Positions 1 to 8,101 of a stretch of DNA of 64,000 bases are shown here, one piece after another. Origin of the DNA: Agathobacter sp. GTDB taxonomy: Bacteria > Bacillota > Clostridia > Lachnospirales > Lachnospiraceae. The notes under the pieces are model-generated. The model was not told where the DNA came from. It saw only the letters and a program-made list of their open reading frames with translations, and searched no databases. How positions within the stretch are numbered: position 1 is the stretch's first letter; the number at the start of each line of letters is the position of its first letter. The translations under genes were made by a program, and so were the position numbers. Where the stretch lies: contig JALEKN010000005.1 of assembly GCA_022769125.1 (NCBI GenBank), positions 1 through 64,000 on the forward strand, given 5' to 3'.

Positions 1-118
1 ATAATAACTTAGCATCTGGTAAAACTTAAGATAACTAATAAGAAAGGCTACCCCTGAAGTGGTTATGGTCAAGTAAATCACTTGACTGCGTCAAGCTGAG
101 TGACAAGTAAAGGAAAAT

Positions 119-172
119 AGCATAAAAAATGAGGGCATTTCACACCTAACTACATGATGTGAAAAGCCCTCT
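119..172 (-). terminator. Intrinsic terminator of the GGGtGRT gene
   Basis: Inverted repeat GAGGGCATTTCACA / TGTGAAAAGCCCTC (131-144 and 159-172) about 25 bp beyond the stop codon at 198. Read on the minus strand it is followed by a T-rich run (ATTTTTTATG), as expected for a Rho-independent terminator. Confidence 0.8.
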
Positions 173-197
173 AAATGACCGTTTTTAAGCCATTCTA

Positions 198-1208
198 TTA
201 AAATTTACCAGCTTTTGCCGCCTCCTCAACAAGTACTGCAACAGCTACAGTTGCACCAACCATTGGGTTGTTACCCATTCCGATAAGACCCATCATCTCT
301 ACGTGAGCCGGTACTGAAGATGATCCTGCGAACTGTGCATCAGAGTGCATACGTCCTAATGTATCAGTCATACCGTAAGAAGCCGGACCTGCTGCCATGT
401 TGTCCGGGTGAAGGGTACGTCCTGTACCACCGCCGGATGCAACGGAGAAGTATTTCTTACCCTGCTCGATGCATTCCTTCTTGTATGTACCTGCAACCGG
501 ATGCTGGAAACGAGTCGGGTTGGTAGAGTTACCGGTGATGGAAACACCAACGTTCTCGTGATGCATGATTGCAACACCTTCCTGAACATCATCTGCGCCG
601 TAGCACTTAACGGTTGCACGAAGTCCATCTGAGTATGGCTTCTCCTATACAACATTAAGCTTAGCTGCCTTGTAATCGTACTTGGTCTCAACATAGGTAA
701 ATCCGTTGATACGGGAAATGATCTGTGCTGCGTCCTTTCCAAGTCCGTTTAAGATAACACGAAGCGGCTTCTGGCGAACGCGGTTTGCCTTCTCAGCGAT
801 ACCGATTGCTCCTTCTGCTGCTGCGAATGACTCATGTCCTGCTAAGAAGCAGAAGCACTCTGTCTCTTCTTCCAAAAGCATCTTTCCAAGGTTACCATGT
901 CCAAGACCTACCTTACGATGATCTGCAACAGAACCCGGAATACAGAATGCCTGAAGTCCCTCTCCGATTGCTGCTGCTGCGTCTGCTGCTCTTGTGCATC
1001 CCTTCTTGATCGCGATAGCTGCACCTACAACATATGCCCAGCATGCATTCTCAAAACAGATTGGCTGAATCTTCTTAACCTGGTCATACACGTCAAGTCC
1101 AGCATCCTTTGTAATCTTCTCAGCTTCTTCGATGGAGCTGATACCATAGCTGTTAAGAACAGCATTAATCTGGTCAATTCTTCTTTCATATGATTCAAAT
1201 AAAGCCAT
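198..1208 (-). pseudogene. GGGtGRT-family protein, interrupted by in-frame TAG
   Basis: A 337-codon frame with one internal TAG at 645-647, after codon 187. Both halves match one protein: the first begins MALFESYERRIDQINAVL, the second carries the name-giving motif SVASGGGTGRTLHPDN and ends in a glycine-rich GLIGMGNNPMVGATVAVAV stretch. The family is known from anaerobic Clostridia and its biochemical role is not established to my knowledge; it is typically found beside the iron-sulfur scaffold-like protein that lies 32 bp upstream here (1241-1933). The start at 1208 follows a GAAAGGAGAACGAA ribosome-binding region. The frame is uninterrupted apart from the TAG, and the residues on both sides (NVV / EKPYSDG) look native, so a recent point mutation, a sequencing error or readthrough are all possible. 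TAG ends other genes here, so it is not globally recoded. Confidence 0.8.
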
Positions 1209-1240
1209 TGTATTTCGTTCTCCTTTCGTTATTTTCCCGA

Positions 1241-1933
1241 CTACTCTTGTCTCGGGTCGATGATCTTAACTGCATCAGCAACACGACCGTACTGGCCCTT
1301 TGCCTTCTCCCATGCGGTGTTCGGATCATCACCCTTCTTGATGAAGTCAGTCATCTTTCCAAGGGAAACGAACTGATATCCGATAACTTCGTTATTCTCA
1401 TCCAAAGCAATTCCGGTTACATAACCTTCTGCCATCTCAAGGTAACGAACACCCTTCTCCTTGGTTGCATACATGGTACCAACCTGAGAACGAAGTCCCT
1501 TTCCGAGATCCTCAAGTCCTGCTCCTACTGCAAGACCGTCATCGGAAAATGCACTCTGTGTACGTCCGTATACGATCTGAAGGAACAGCTCTCTCATTGC
1601 TGTATTGATTGCATCACATACAAGGTCAGTATTAAGAGCTTCGAGAATGGTCTTTCCCTGAAGGATTTCTGCTGCCATAGCTGCAGAATGTGTCATACCT
1701 GAGCATCCGATCGTCTCAACGAGTGCCTCTTCAATAACACCATTCTTAACATTCAGTGAAAGCTTGCAGGCACCCTGCTGTGGTGCACACCAGCCTACAC
1801 CATGTGTAAAGCCTGAAATGTCCTCAATCTTTTTTGCATGTACCCATTTTCCCTCTTCCGGGATTGGAGCTGGCTCATGCTTTGCGCCCTTAGCTACAGG
1901 ACACATGTTCTGAACTTCTTTCGTGTAAATCAT
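1241..1933 (-). CDS. Iron-sulfur cluster assembly scaffold-like protein (SufU/NifU-like), partner of GGGtGRT protein
   Basis: 230 residues. An N-terminal Cys (NMCPVAKG), a GWCAPQQGACKLSL segment and the TIGCSGMTHSAAMAAEIL segment resemble the U-type scaffold fold, where conserved cysteines hold a transient Fe-S cluster or zinc. The central part contains further family-specific sequence (GRTQSAFSDDGLAVGAGLEDLG). It is the first gene of a two-gene unit with the downstream GGGtGRT gene. Start at 1933 is preceded by GAAAGGAG at good spacing. A perfect 14-bp palindrome lies just upstream (1950-1963). Fe-S binding is inferred from family resemblance; the client protein is unknown. Confidence 0.75.
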   Translation of the reverse strand: MIYTKEVQNMCPVAKGAKHEPAPIPEEGKWVHAKKIEDISGFTHGVGWCAPQQGACKLSLNVKNGVIEEALVETIGCSGMTHSAAMAAEILQGKTILEALNTDLVCDAINTAMRELFLQIVYGRTQSAFSDDGLAVGAGLEDLGKGLRSQVGTMYATKEKGVRYLEMAEGYVTGIALDENNEVIGYQFVSLGKMTDFIKKGDDPNTAWEKAKGQYGRVADAVKIIDPRQE

Positions 1934-1949
1934 TATAAGACTCCTTTCA

Positions 1950-1963
1950 AGAATAATTATTCT
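1950..1963. promoter_or_regulatory. Perfect 14-bp palindrome upstream of the Fe-S scaffold gene
   Basis: AGAATAATTATTCT is its own reverse complement and lies 17 bp upstream of the start codon, overlapping the presumed 5' leader. Its size and position suit an operator. AT-rich palindromes of this size can also arise by chance, and I cannot name the regulator. Confidence 0.3.
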
Positions 1964-2067
1964 ATCGTGTCAAATTTTGCTCGACACACTGCATTTATTT
2001 TCGCACATTTTTTTTCATAAGTCTAGTACTATTGATATTCTTTTTTCATTTTTGTTAATTATTTATC

Positions 2068-2089
2068 AAAACGCCTCCACAGGCGTTTT
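2068..2089 (-). terminator. Intrinsic terminator of the hexapeptide acyltransferase gene
   Basis: Perfect 9-bp stem AAAACGCCT / AGGCGTTTT with a 4-nt loop, about 60 bp beyond the stop at 2149. The T-rich arm serves as the tail on either strand. Confidence 0.65.
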
Positions 2090-2148
2090 CTCCACCTGAA
2101 AAATGCACATTATCGGTTCTTTAAAATGGAATTTTCCCAAAATCCACA

Positions 2149-2823
2149 TTAATGTTTTTTTACCACATGCTGCGCATCCTTAAAAATTGAGCCGGCCGGA
2201 ATCACACCCCTGACGCGTGAAAGTGGATATACATTGGAGTGAGGGCCGATGACAGTTCCCGGGTTTAAGACAGAATTGCAGCCAACCTCCACATAGTCTC
2301 CAAGCATTGCGCCAAACTTCTTTCTTCCAGTTGCGATTTCTTCCTTCGTATCATAAATATCCTTTACGACAACGAGCGTTTTGTCGGATTTCACATTGGA
2401 GGTGATTGATCCCGCTCCCATATGCGATTTGTAACCCAAGATAGAATCTCCCACATAATTGTAATGCGGAACCTGCACGCTGTTAAAGATGATCACATTC
2501 TTAAGTTCCGTCGAGTTTCCTACAACAGATCCCTTTCCAACGATCGCATTGCCGCGAATGAATGCACAGTGGCGGATTTCTGCTTCCTCATCAATAATAA
2601 GCGGTCCGTGAAGATATGCGCTCTCAAATACAGTTGCATTTTTTGCTACCCAGATGTCTTCTCCTCTCTGCTCGTAGATATCCGGGTCAAGCGTTGGGCC
2701 AAGCTTGCGGATAAAATCTCCGATTCCGTTCAATGCCTCCCACGGATATGTAAACTGTGCCAGATACTCTCCGGCGATGCTTTCCTCTAATGTGTAGAGG
2801 TTCTTAATCTCTGCTGTCTGCAT
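2149..2823 (-). CDS. Left-handed beta-helix acyltransferase (GlmU C-terminal-like)
   Basis: 224 residues with repeating hexapeptide motifs (for example AIVGKGSVVGNSTELKNVII and NPGTVIGPHSNVYP), diagnostic of the left-handed parallel beta-helix fold used by acetyl- and nucleotidyl-sugar acyltransferases. Firmicute homologues are often labelled UDP-N-acetylglucosamine pyrophosphorylase, but there is no N-terminal nucleotidyltransferase domain here: about 50 helical residues (IAGEYLAQFTYPWEALNGIG) precede the helix. The substrate cannot be read from sequence. It lies 25 bp downstream of topB and ends at its own terminator. Start at 2823 has an AAGGAAC-type ribosome-binding site. Confidence 0.7.
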   Translation of the reverse strand: MQTAEIKNLYTLEESIAGEYLAQFTYPWEALNGIGDFIRKLGPTLDPDIYEQRGEDIWVAKNATVFESAYLHGPLIIDEEAEIRHCAFIRGNAIVGKGSVVGNSTELKNVIIFNSVQVPHYNYVGDSILGYKSHMGAGSITSNVKSDKTLVVVKDIYDTKEEIATGRKKFGAMLGDYVEVGCNSVLNPGTVIGPHSNVYPLSRVRGVIPAGSIFKDAQHVVKKH

Positions 2824-2848
2824 GTCATTGTTCCTTTCTATTTTTTAA

Positions 2849-5800
2849 TCATCTATTGTTGTCCTGCTGAGCACTATCTGCCGCTCCTGCTGTGTCTGGG
2901 TCTGCCACAGGTTCATCCTTACGGTCAAAGTCAAACTTTATCGTATCATCCTCATACTTTAAGTACGCATCAAAAACATTGCCCGCCTTTGACGTAAATC
3001 CACTGATTTTTTCTCTGGATTTTCCTTCCTCCAACAAGGTAAGGATTGTCTCCTCCGAAAGTGGAACCTTCGCCACCGTATGCCACAGCTTAAAGCCACA
3101 TTCGCATTCGTACTGCCATTGTCCACGCTTCATCAGTGCATGGCACTTCGGGCAAGGCACATTCGAATCCTGCGGTTTAGGCTTTTCCGGAAAATCAAAT
3201 TCAACATTGCCTTCCTCCGTCAGTTTAAGCGGAGCCTCAAACATCATACCTGTTTTTGCGACAAATCCCGGGATCGGGCCAAGTTTCTTCTTTGTAAGAA
3301 GTTCGCGGACCTGATTTTCTTTGAGTTTTACGCCCGCAATCGGGCCAAGCACAAACTTGCAGCTGTTCTCATCATCCTTGACATAGTTAATGCACCGGTA
3401 CCCATACGGTGTGATCACGATCCTGCCCTTGCACAACGGGCATTCGGCATCCTTTAACGTAAGAGGTTCAAGGTCTTCAAAATCGAACTTTAACCCCGTC
3501 ACCTTTCCTGCTTCGTCCTTCGCGAGCATTACGCGGGCATCAAATTTCTTGCCGGATTTTGACTTGAATCCCCGTATCGTCTCTGTACGTCCATCGGTAA
3601 GGAGCTGTTTTACCTGGGATTCCGTGAGTGATTTTTCCGCCATCTTCCCGATTGCGAAACGGCAGCTGTCCGGATCATCCTTTTTGTAATTGGCACAGCC
3701 GAACCCAAATGGTGTTGCAACGATCTCTCCCTGACAGATCGGACAGACAACTCCGGCAACTTTCTTCGCCTCAACGTGTTCAAAATCAAACTGGATGCTC
3801 GGCTTTCCGTTCTCATCCTCTGCAAGAATCAGACACGCATCAAATTTCTTCTTGTTTTTTGACTTAAACCCACGGATCGTATCCGTCTTTTTTTCCGTCA
3901 GCAGTTGTTTGACATTTGCCGCGGTAAGACTCTTTCCTGCAATCTGTCCGATAGAAAAACGGCAACTGTCCGGATCGTCCTTTTTAAAATTGACACATCC
4001 GAAACCAAACGGGGTCTTCCTGATCTGTCCCCCGCAGATCGGACAGACAACATCCGGCAGGATCTCCGGCTCCACATCCGCAAAATCAAATACTATTCGC
4101 ATCGAACGCTTAGCATCATTTTCCTCCGCTGTGGCAGATTCCGTCTCTAACTTTAAGATCGCGTTAAAGCGCTTTCCTGACTTGGACTTAAAGCCCTTAA
4201 TTACATCCGTATGCCGCTCCTCACCAAGAAGAAGCTTTACCTGTTCTTCCGGCACGATCATTCCGGCGATCTCTCCGATATTAAAATTACATCCAGATTT
4301 ATCTTTTTTATAATTTGCACATCCATACCCAAATGGGGTGGTCACGATCTCGCCGCCACACACCGGACATTTCGCGCCGATCTTTCTTCTCGCGCCTGCT
4401 CCTCTGGCATCTCTTCCTGCATAGTCACTGATCCGTTCTGCAAGCACACCGCGAATATCCTGCTGGATCATGGAGAGTGTCTCTTTGCGGATAAAGTCCT
4501 CCAATTTGTTGCGATAATCCCAGAAATCTACGGTTCCCTGTGTGATTCCGTCGAGTCCCTTCTCCCATGAGGCAGTCATCTTCGGATTAAGAAGTGCCGG
4601 GACCGTCATGTTCACCACCTCAAAGACCATTTCTCCAAGGTTTTCAGGGCTTAAGATCTGTGTCTTCTTATTTAAGTTAAGATAACCGATACGGACCAGC
4701 TTCTGAATGATTTCAGCTCGGGTTGCCGAAGTTCCGATTCCGGAACCTTTAATCTGTTCACGAAGTTCTTCATCTTCAATCAACTGACCGGCATTTTCCA
4801 TTGCAAGTACCATGGAACCGGATGTATACCGCTTCGGTGGCGAAGTTTTTCCGAACTTGATGCTATATCCGTTCACATCAACTTCATCCTCTTTCTTAAG
4901 TGTATCTGCAAGTTCAAGCAGAACCTTTGGATTAACAACCGGCTCTGCATTTTCAGAATCATCACTGTCCGCATCCGAAAGCGACTGCCCTCCAAGGATT
5001 CTTGCATTTTCCTCCTCAAAAGATTTCTTCTTCGGCGGCGTGGCAACCTCAAGGAATCCTGGTTTCTTCAAAACCTTTGTTCCCGCGAAAAATTGCTCTG
5101 TCTTTTCGCCACAATTAACCCCCACAATAAGCTTTACATTTTCATATTCTGCAGGCGGATAAAAGATACTTAAAAACCGGCGTACGATTACATCAAACAC
5201 CGCCCTCTGTAGGGAGTTCAGACTGTTAAGTTCTGTAAGCTGTCCGGTTGGAATAATTGCATAATGATCCGTAACTTTGCTATCATCCGTATATTGTGTA
5301 TTAATTATATTTGCATATAACTTCTTCTCAAGTATCTGTTCTACGTAGGAAGTAGTTGGTTCGTAGTTTCTAAGCTTGCTGATATTCTTAGATATTTCTT
5401 TTGCGATTGCTGACGAGAGAACCCTTGCATCCGTTCTCGGATAAGTCGTCAGTTTCTTTTCATACAAATCCTGCGCGATCTGCAAGGTCTCATCCGGGCT
5501 GATTTTAAACCGTTTGGCGCACTCCGCCTGTAATTCGGCAAGATTAAACAATAGCGGCGCGCGTTTCTTTGTAACCCCCTTCTCTATCGAGAGTACCTTT
5601 GCCGGCTTTCCTTCCAGCGATTCCATGAATGCGATTGCATCTTTTTCTTCCCGGAATCCATTTTCCTTATATAGGAGCGGCGAATCAAGATACCCGGAAG
5701 TATCTGTTGTCTTCCACTCCCCCTCAACGCCCGCTTTCGTGAAGTTACCTACCACACGATAAAATGGTATCTCCTTGAAATTGCGGATCTCCCGCTCCCG

Positions 5801-6445
5801 GATAACAACCATTCCCAGCACACAGGTCATTACTCGTCCTACCGCAATCGCCGTGTAAGATTTTGTTCCTGCGGCATCATTTAAGAGATTCCCGTATTTG
5901 ACCGACATTACACGCGAAAAATTAATTCCCATCGCGTAATCCTCGATGGTCCTCATAATGCCTGATTTTCCTAAGTTAGCATAATCCTCCATCGGGCGTG
6001 CCTGCCGGATTCCACGCAAGATTTCCTCTTCCGTCTGTGAATCGATCCAGACACGAAGTTCTTCCATTCCTTTGCGGACACCACCGTAATTGCGGATATT
6101 TTCCTCAATCGTCTGTCCTTCTTTTCCGGCATCGCCTGCCCAATACACACGGTCGATATCTTCTCTTTGAAGCATTCCATGCACAATATCATATTGACTT
6201 TTAACTTCTTTGATCACATCATATTTGTAATCCTTCGGCAAAAATGGCAAATCTTCCAGCCGCCACTTTTTGTATTTTGCATCGTAGGCCTCCGGATACA
6301 CCATTCCGACAAGATGTCCGACGCACCAGGTGATCACATACTCCTGGTTCTCTATGTAACCATTCTGCCGTCCGTTTACATGAAGCACATTTGCGAATTC
6401 CCGTGCAACGGAAGGTTTCTCGGTTATAATTAAAGATTTTCCCAT
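2849..6445 (-). CDS. topB: DNA topoisomerase III with five C-terminal zinc/repeat modules
   Basis: 1198 residues, against roughly 650-750 for most bacterial TopB. The Toprim domain is N-terminal (IITEKPSVAREF; acidic motif GDAGKEGQ near residue 104), and the catalytic tyrosine is about Tyr335 in LTTYPRTDA. From about residue 690 there are five tandem modules, each a CPxCxG...C zinc-finger-like element followed by a conserved KxFxSKxGKxFxAxL stretch, matching the known C-terminal repeat of topoisomerases. Modules two and three are highly similar, also at DNA level. It should relax or decatenate single-stranded or hemicatenated DNA; the tail probably binds DNA. The Toprim motif DAGKEG is a variant of the usual DAGREG. 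The start at 6445 has a GAGAG-type site. It precedes the acyltransferase gene and follows the ATPase gene by 12 bp. Confidence 0.92.
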   Translation of the reverse strand: MGKSLIITEKPSVAREFANVLHVNGRQNGYIENQEYVITWCVGHLVGMVYPEAYDAKYKKWRLEDLPFLPKDYKYDVIKEVKSQYDIVHGMLQREDIDRVYWAGDAGKEGQTIEENIRNYGGVRKGMEELRVWIDSQTEEEILRGIRQARPMEDYANLGKSGIMRTIEDYAMGINFSRVMSVKYGNLLNDAAGTKSYTAIAVGRVMTCVLGMVVIREREIRNFKEIPFYRVVGNFTKAGVEGEWKTTDTSGYLDSPLLYKENGFREEKDAIAFMESLEGKPAKVLSIEKGVTKKRAPLLFNLAELQAECAKRFKISPDETLQIAQDLYEKKLTTYPRTDARVLSSAIAKEISKNISKLRNYEPTTSYVEQILEKKLYANIINTQYTDDSKVTDHYAIIPTGQLTELNSLNSLQRAVFDVIVRRFLSIFYPPAEYENVKLIVGVNCGEKTEQFFAGTKVLKKPGFLEVATPPKKKSFEEENARILGGQSLSDADSDDSENAEPVVNPKVLLELADTLKKEDEVDVNGYSIKFGKTSPPKRYTSGSMVLAMENAGQLIEDEELREQIKGSGIGTSATRAEIIQKLVRIGYLNLNKKTQILSPENLGEMVFEVVNMTVPALLNPKMTASWEKGLDGITQGTVDFWDYRNKLEDFIRKETLSMIQQDIRGVLAERISDYAGRDARGAGARRKIGAKCPVCGGEIVTTPFGYGCANYKKDKSGCNFNIGEIAGMIVPEEQVKLLLGEERHTDVIKGFKSKSGKRFNAILKLETESATAEENDAKRSMRIVFDFADVEPEILPDVVCPICGGQIRKTPFGFGCVNFKKDDPDSCRFSIGQIAGKSLTAANVKQLLTEKKTDTIRGFKSKNKKKFDACLILAEDENGKPSIQFDFEHVEAKKVAGVVCPICQGEIVATPFGFGCANYKKDDPDSCRFAIGKMAEKSLTESQVKQLLTDGRTETIRGFKSKSGKKFDARVMLAKDEAGKVTGLKFDFEDLEPLTLKDAECPLCKGRIVITPYGYRCINYVKDDENSCKFVLGPIAGVKLKENQVRELLTKKKLGPIPGFVAKTGMMFEAPLKLTEEGNVEFDFPEKPKPQDSNVPCPKCHALMKRGQWQYECECGFKLWHTVAKVPLSEETILTLLEEGKSREKISGFTSKAGNVFDAYLKYEDDTIKFDFDRKDEPVADPDTAGAADSAQQDNNR

Positions 6446-6457
6446 ACTTACTCTCGC

Positions 6458-7819
6458 TTACAGTTCATTCATATCAATCAGGACAAAACGCTGATCCATT
6501 GTTACATATTTCTTCAATTCCGGTTCAAAATCAGTGGCAGAAAACAGATAATAGTGATTGGAATCCAGCTTTGCCTGTTCCATTGCCGTAGCCATATCCT
6601 CACACATCTGCATGGTCATAAGCGGCTGATCCCAATTGCAGAATCCAATAATATTTTGTCGATCCGTACTCTGTGCAATAATGTCAATATTTCCGGTCTT
6701 ACCAACCCAGGTTCCGACCTTATGTATGCTAAGTGGAAGTTTACCCATCTGGTTTAATATCATCAGATATTCGGTACATACATCCCTGAAATAGCGCTTC
6801 AGATATGCATCAAGCTCCGGCGCAATATATGTATCATAAAACTGTTCCGGGCTCATCAGATATAGGTCAGATTGGTTCGGGTATACAAATTTAAACCAAA
6901 AATTAACAAATGTATCTTTAATCTGGTAAACACCTTTTTTGGAATTTTCCCAACCACCGGTCTCGAAGGATACCAGCTTTTCTATAATGTCAAAGTGACT
7001 TAGATTCTTCATATATACGCTGATCTTCGCGCGCGAGAATCCTGTCATATGAAACAGATCGTTCAATTTATTATCTCCGCGGGCGATGGTCGCAAGAATC
7101 GTATTATATACGGAAAGTTCTCTCAGTTCTGCTGAAATAACATCTTCCGCCTCCGTAAACAAAGCTCCATCAGGACTCAGGATCAGCCGGCAGATATTTG
7201 CCCGGATATCTTCAGATTCATCCCAGCGATCCATATATGCCGGAACGCCACCAAGCACTCCGTAAATCTTAATGCAGTCACGCACGCTCGTCTTTGGAAA
7301 TGCGCGGACCGCCTCAAGAAAGTTGTAATTGTCAATCGCGATCTGCCCATCAATCCGTTTAGCGTTCTCACCAAATGCAGACAGAGCTTCCTGTCTTGCC
7401 CATACAAGTGATGATGTCACAAGAAGGATCAGCACCGGTCCCGGATATAATCGCTTCATGCGAAGTTTTACAATGCTTTCAATGAACTCCGGATCTTTTT
7501 TGATGACATACTGAGCCTCATCAATCACTACGACCAATTTACTTGGGTCTCCTGATTTGATCCGGTTGAAGTATTCATCATATGTATCCTTCTGCAGCTT
7601 TGCATCAAACTGTCCTGCAATCTCTCTCCCCATCATCTTGCGCTGTTCAAGTGCAGATGCCTGACGGCACCGATAGTAAAAATGTTTTTTGTCTTTTACA
7701 AATTCCCGGATCAGCTCCTCTTTCTGACAGCCTCTTCTTCCATATAGCAAAAGCATCTGGTTGCCGGATTTTTCGTAGTAGCTTTCTAGTTTCTTTAAAT
7801 CGGTTGTTCTCGCTTTCAT
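6458..7819 (-). CDS. DUF234-type AAA ATPase with degenerate Walker A
   Basis: 453 residues. The order is an N-terminal P-loop region (LLYGRRGCQKEEL, about residues 23-35), Walker B (LVVVIDEAQ, about 95-103), a winged-helix segment (DNKLNDLFHMTGFSRAKISVYMKNL) and a C-terminal nuclease-like DUF234 domain (GKTGNIDIIAQS). This is the archaeal-type ATP-binding protein family usually carrying GRRRVGKT; here the invariant Ser/Thr after Lys is Glu and the glycine pattern is altered, so ATP hydrolysis is doubtful. The cellular role of the family is unknown; some members have been compared to DNA-binding NTPases of mobile elements. Start at 7819 is preceded by AGGAGAAAAAG. It sits 12 bp upstream of topB, and upstream of it lies the compound inverted repeat. 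Confidence 0.75.
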   Translation of the reverse strand: MKARTTDLKKLESYYEKSGNQMLLLYGRRGCQKEELIREFVKDKKHFYYRCRQASALEQRKMMGREIAGQFDAKLQKDTYDEYFNRIKSGDPSKLVVVIDEAQYVIKKDPEFIESIVKLRMKRLYPGPVLILLVTSSLVWARQEALSAFGENAKRIDGQIAIDNYNFLEAVRAFPKTSVRDCIKIYGVLGGVPAYMDRWDESEDIRANICRLILSPDGALFTEAEDVISAELRELSVYNTILATIARGDNKLNDLFHMTGFSRAKISVYMKNLSHFDIIEKLVSFETGGWENSKKGVYQIKDTFVNFWFKFVYPNQSDLYLMSPEQFYDTYIAPELDAYLKRYFRDVCTEYLMILNQMGKLPLSIHKVGTWVGKTGNIDIIAQSTDRQNIIGFCNWDQPLMTMQMCEDMATAMEQAKLDSNHYYLFSATDFEPELKKYVTMDQRFVLIDMNEL

Positions 7820-7853
7820 CTTTTTCTCCTGTAGTTACCTTGTGTCTTCCTTG

Positions 7854-7970
7854 TGCCGGCAGCTCGAAACGCTTCGCTTTTCTCGCTGTACCGGCAGTCG
7901 CCCTATCAGCCGAAAAATAAGAACCGCATGCCTTGTGCAAGCACAGGCTACGGCTCTTATTTTTCGGCTG
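7854..7970. repeat. Compound inverted repeat (two hairpins) between asd and the ATPase gene
   Basis: The first element is a 10-bp stem with a small bulge (TGCCGGCAGC at 7854-7863; GCTGTACCGGCA at 7885-7896). The second is a 20-bp stem with one mismatch (arms 7907-7926 and 7951-7970) enclosing a smaller GCC-TGTGC/GCACA-GGC hairpin. There is no U-run, so it is not a plain terminator; asd has its own terminator at 8037-8070. The gap 7820-8101 holds no convincing gene, only this repeat and that terminator. It resembles a dispersed palindromic element or a structured leader RNA. Confidence 0.65.
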
Positions 7971-8031
7971 GCACTGCTCGTTGCTATACATATCATATCA
8001 CGATTGAATTTTTGTAGCAATAAAGGTTTTC

Positions 8032-8070
8032 AAAAAAAGCTGTTTTCCTACGCATTCAGGAAAACAGCTT
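8032..8070 (-). terminator. Intrinsic terminator of asd
   Basis: Perfect 13-bp stem AAGCTGTTTTCCT / AGGAAAACAGCTT (8037-8049, 8058-8070) followed on the minus strand by seven T residues, 32 bp after the asd stop codon. Confidence 0.9.
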
Positions 8071-8101
8071 TCATTTGTTCTGATATTAACTTTTCTGTGC
8101 T

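Noticed and set aside
68-86. GTCAAGT/ACTTGAC inverted repeat in the first 120 bases
   Set aside because: Seven-base arms only, no T-run and no neighbouring gene seen on that side; no function can be argued. Nothing else is visible in 1-118.
645-647. Pyrrolysine at the TAG of the GGGtGRT gene
   Set aside because: No pyl genes are seen in the window, the family is not a methylamine methyltransferase and other genes end in TAG.
3080-4570. Several plus-strand frames opposite topB
   Set aside because: They are shadows of the Cys-finger repeats; no binding sites and no family resemblance.
7647-7991. 114-residue reading frame over the start of the ATPase gene and the inverted repeat
   Set aside because: It overlaps a well-supported gene in another frame, has no binding site and gains most of its sequence from the hairpins.
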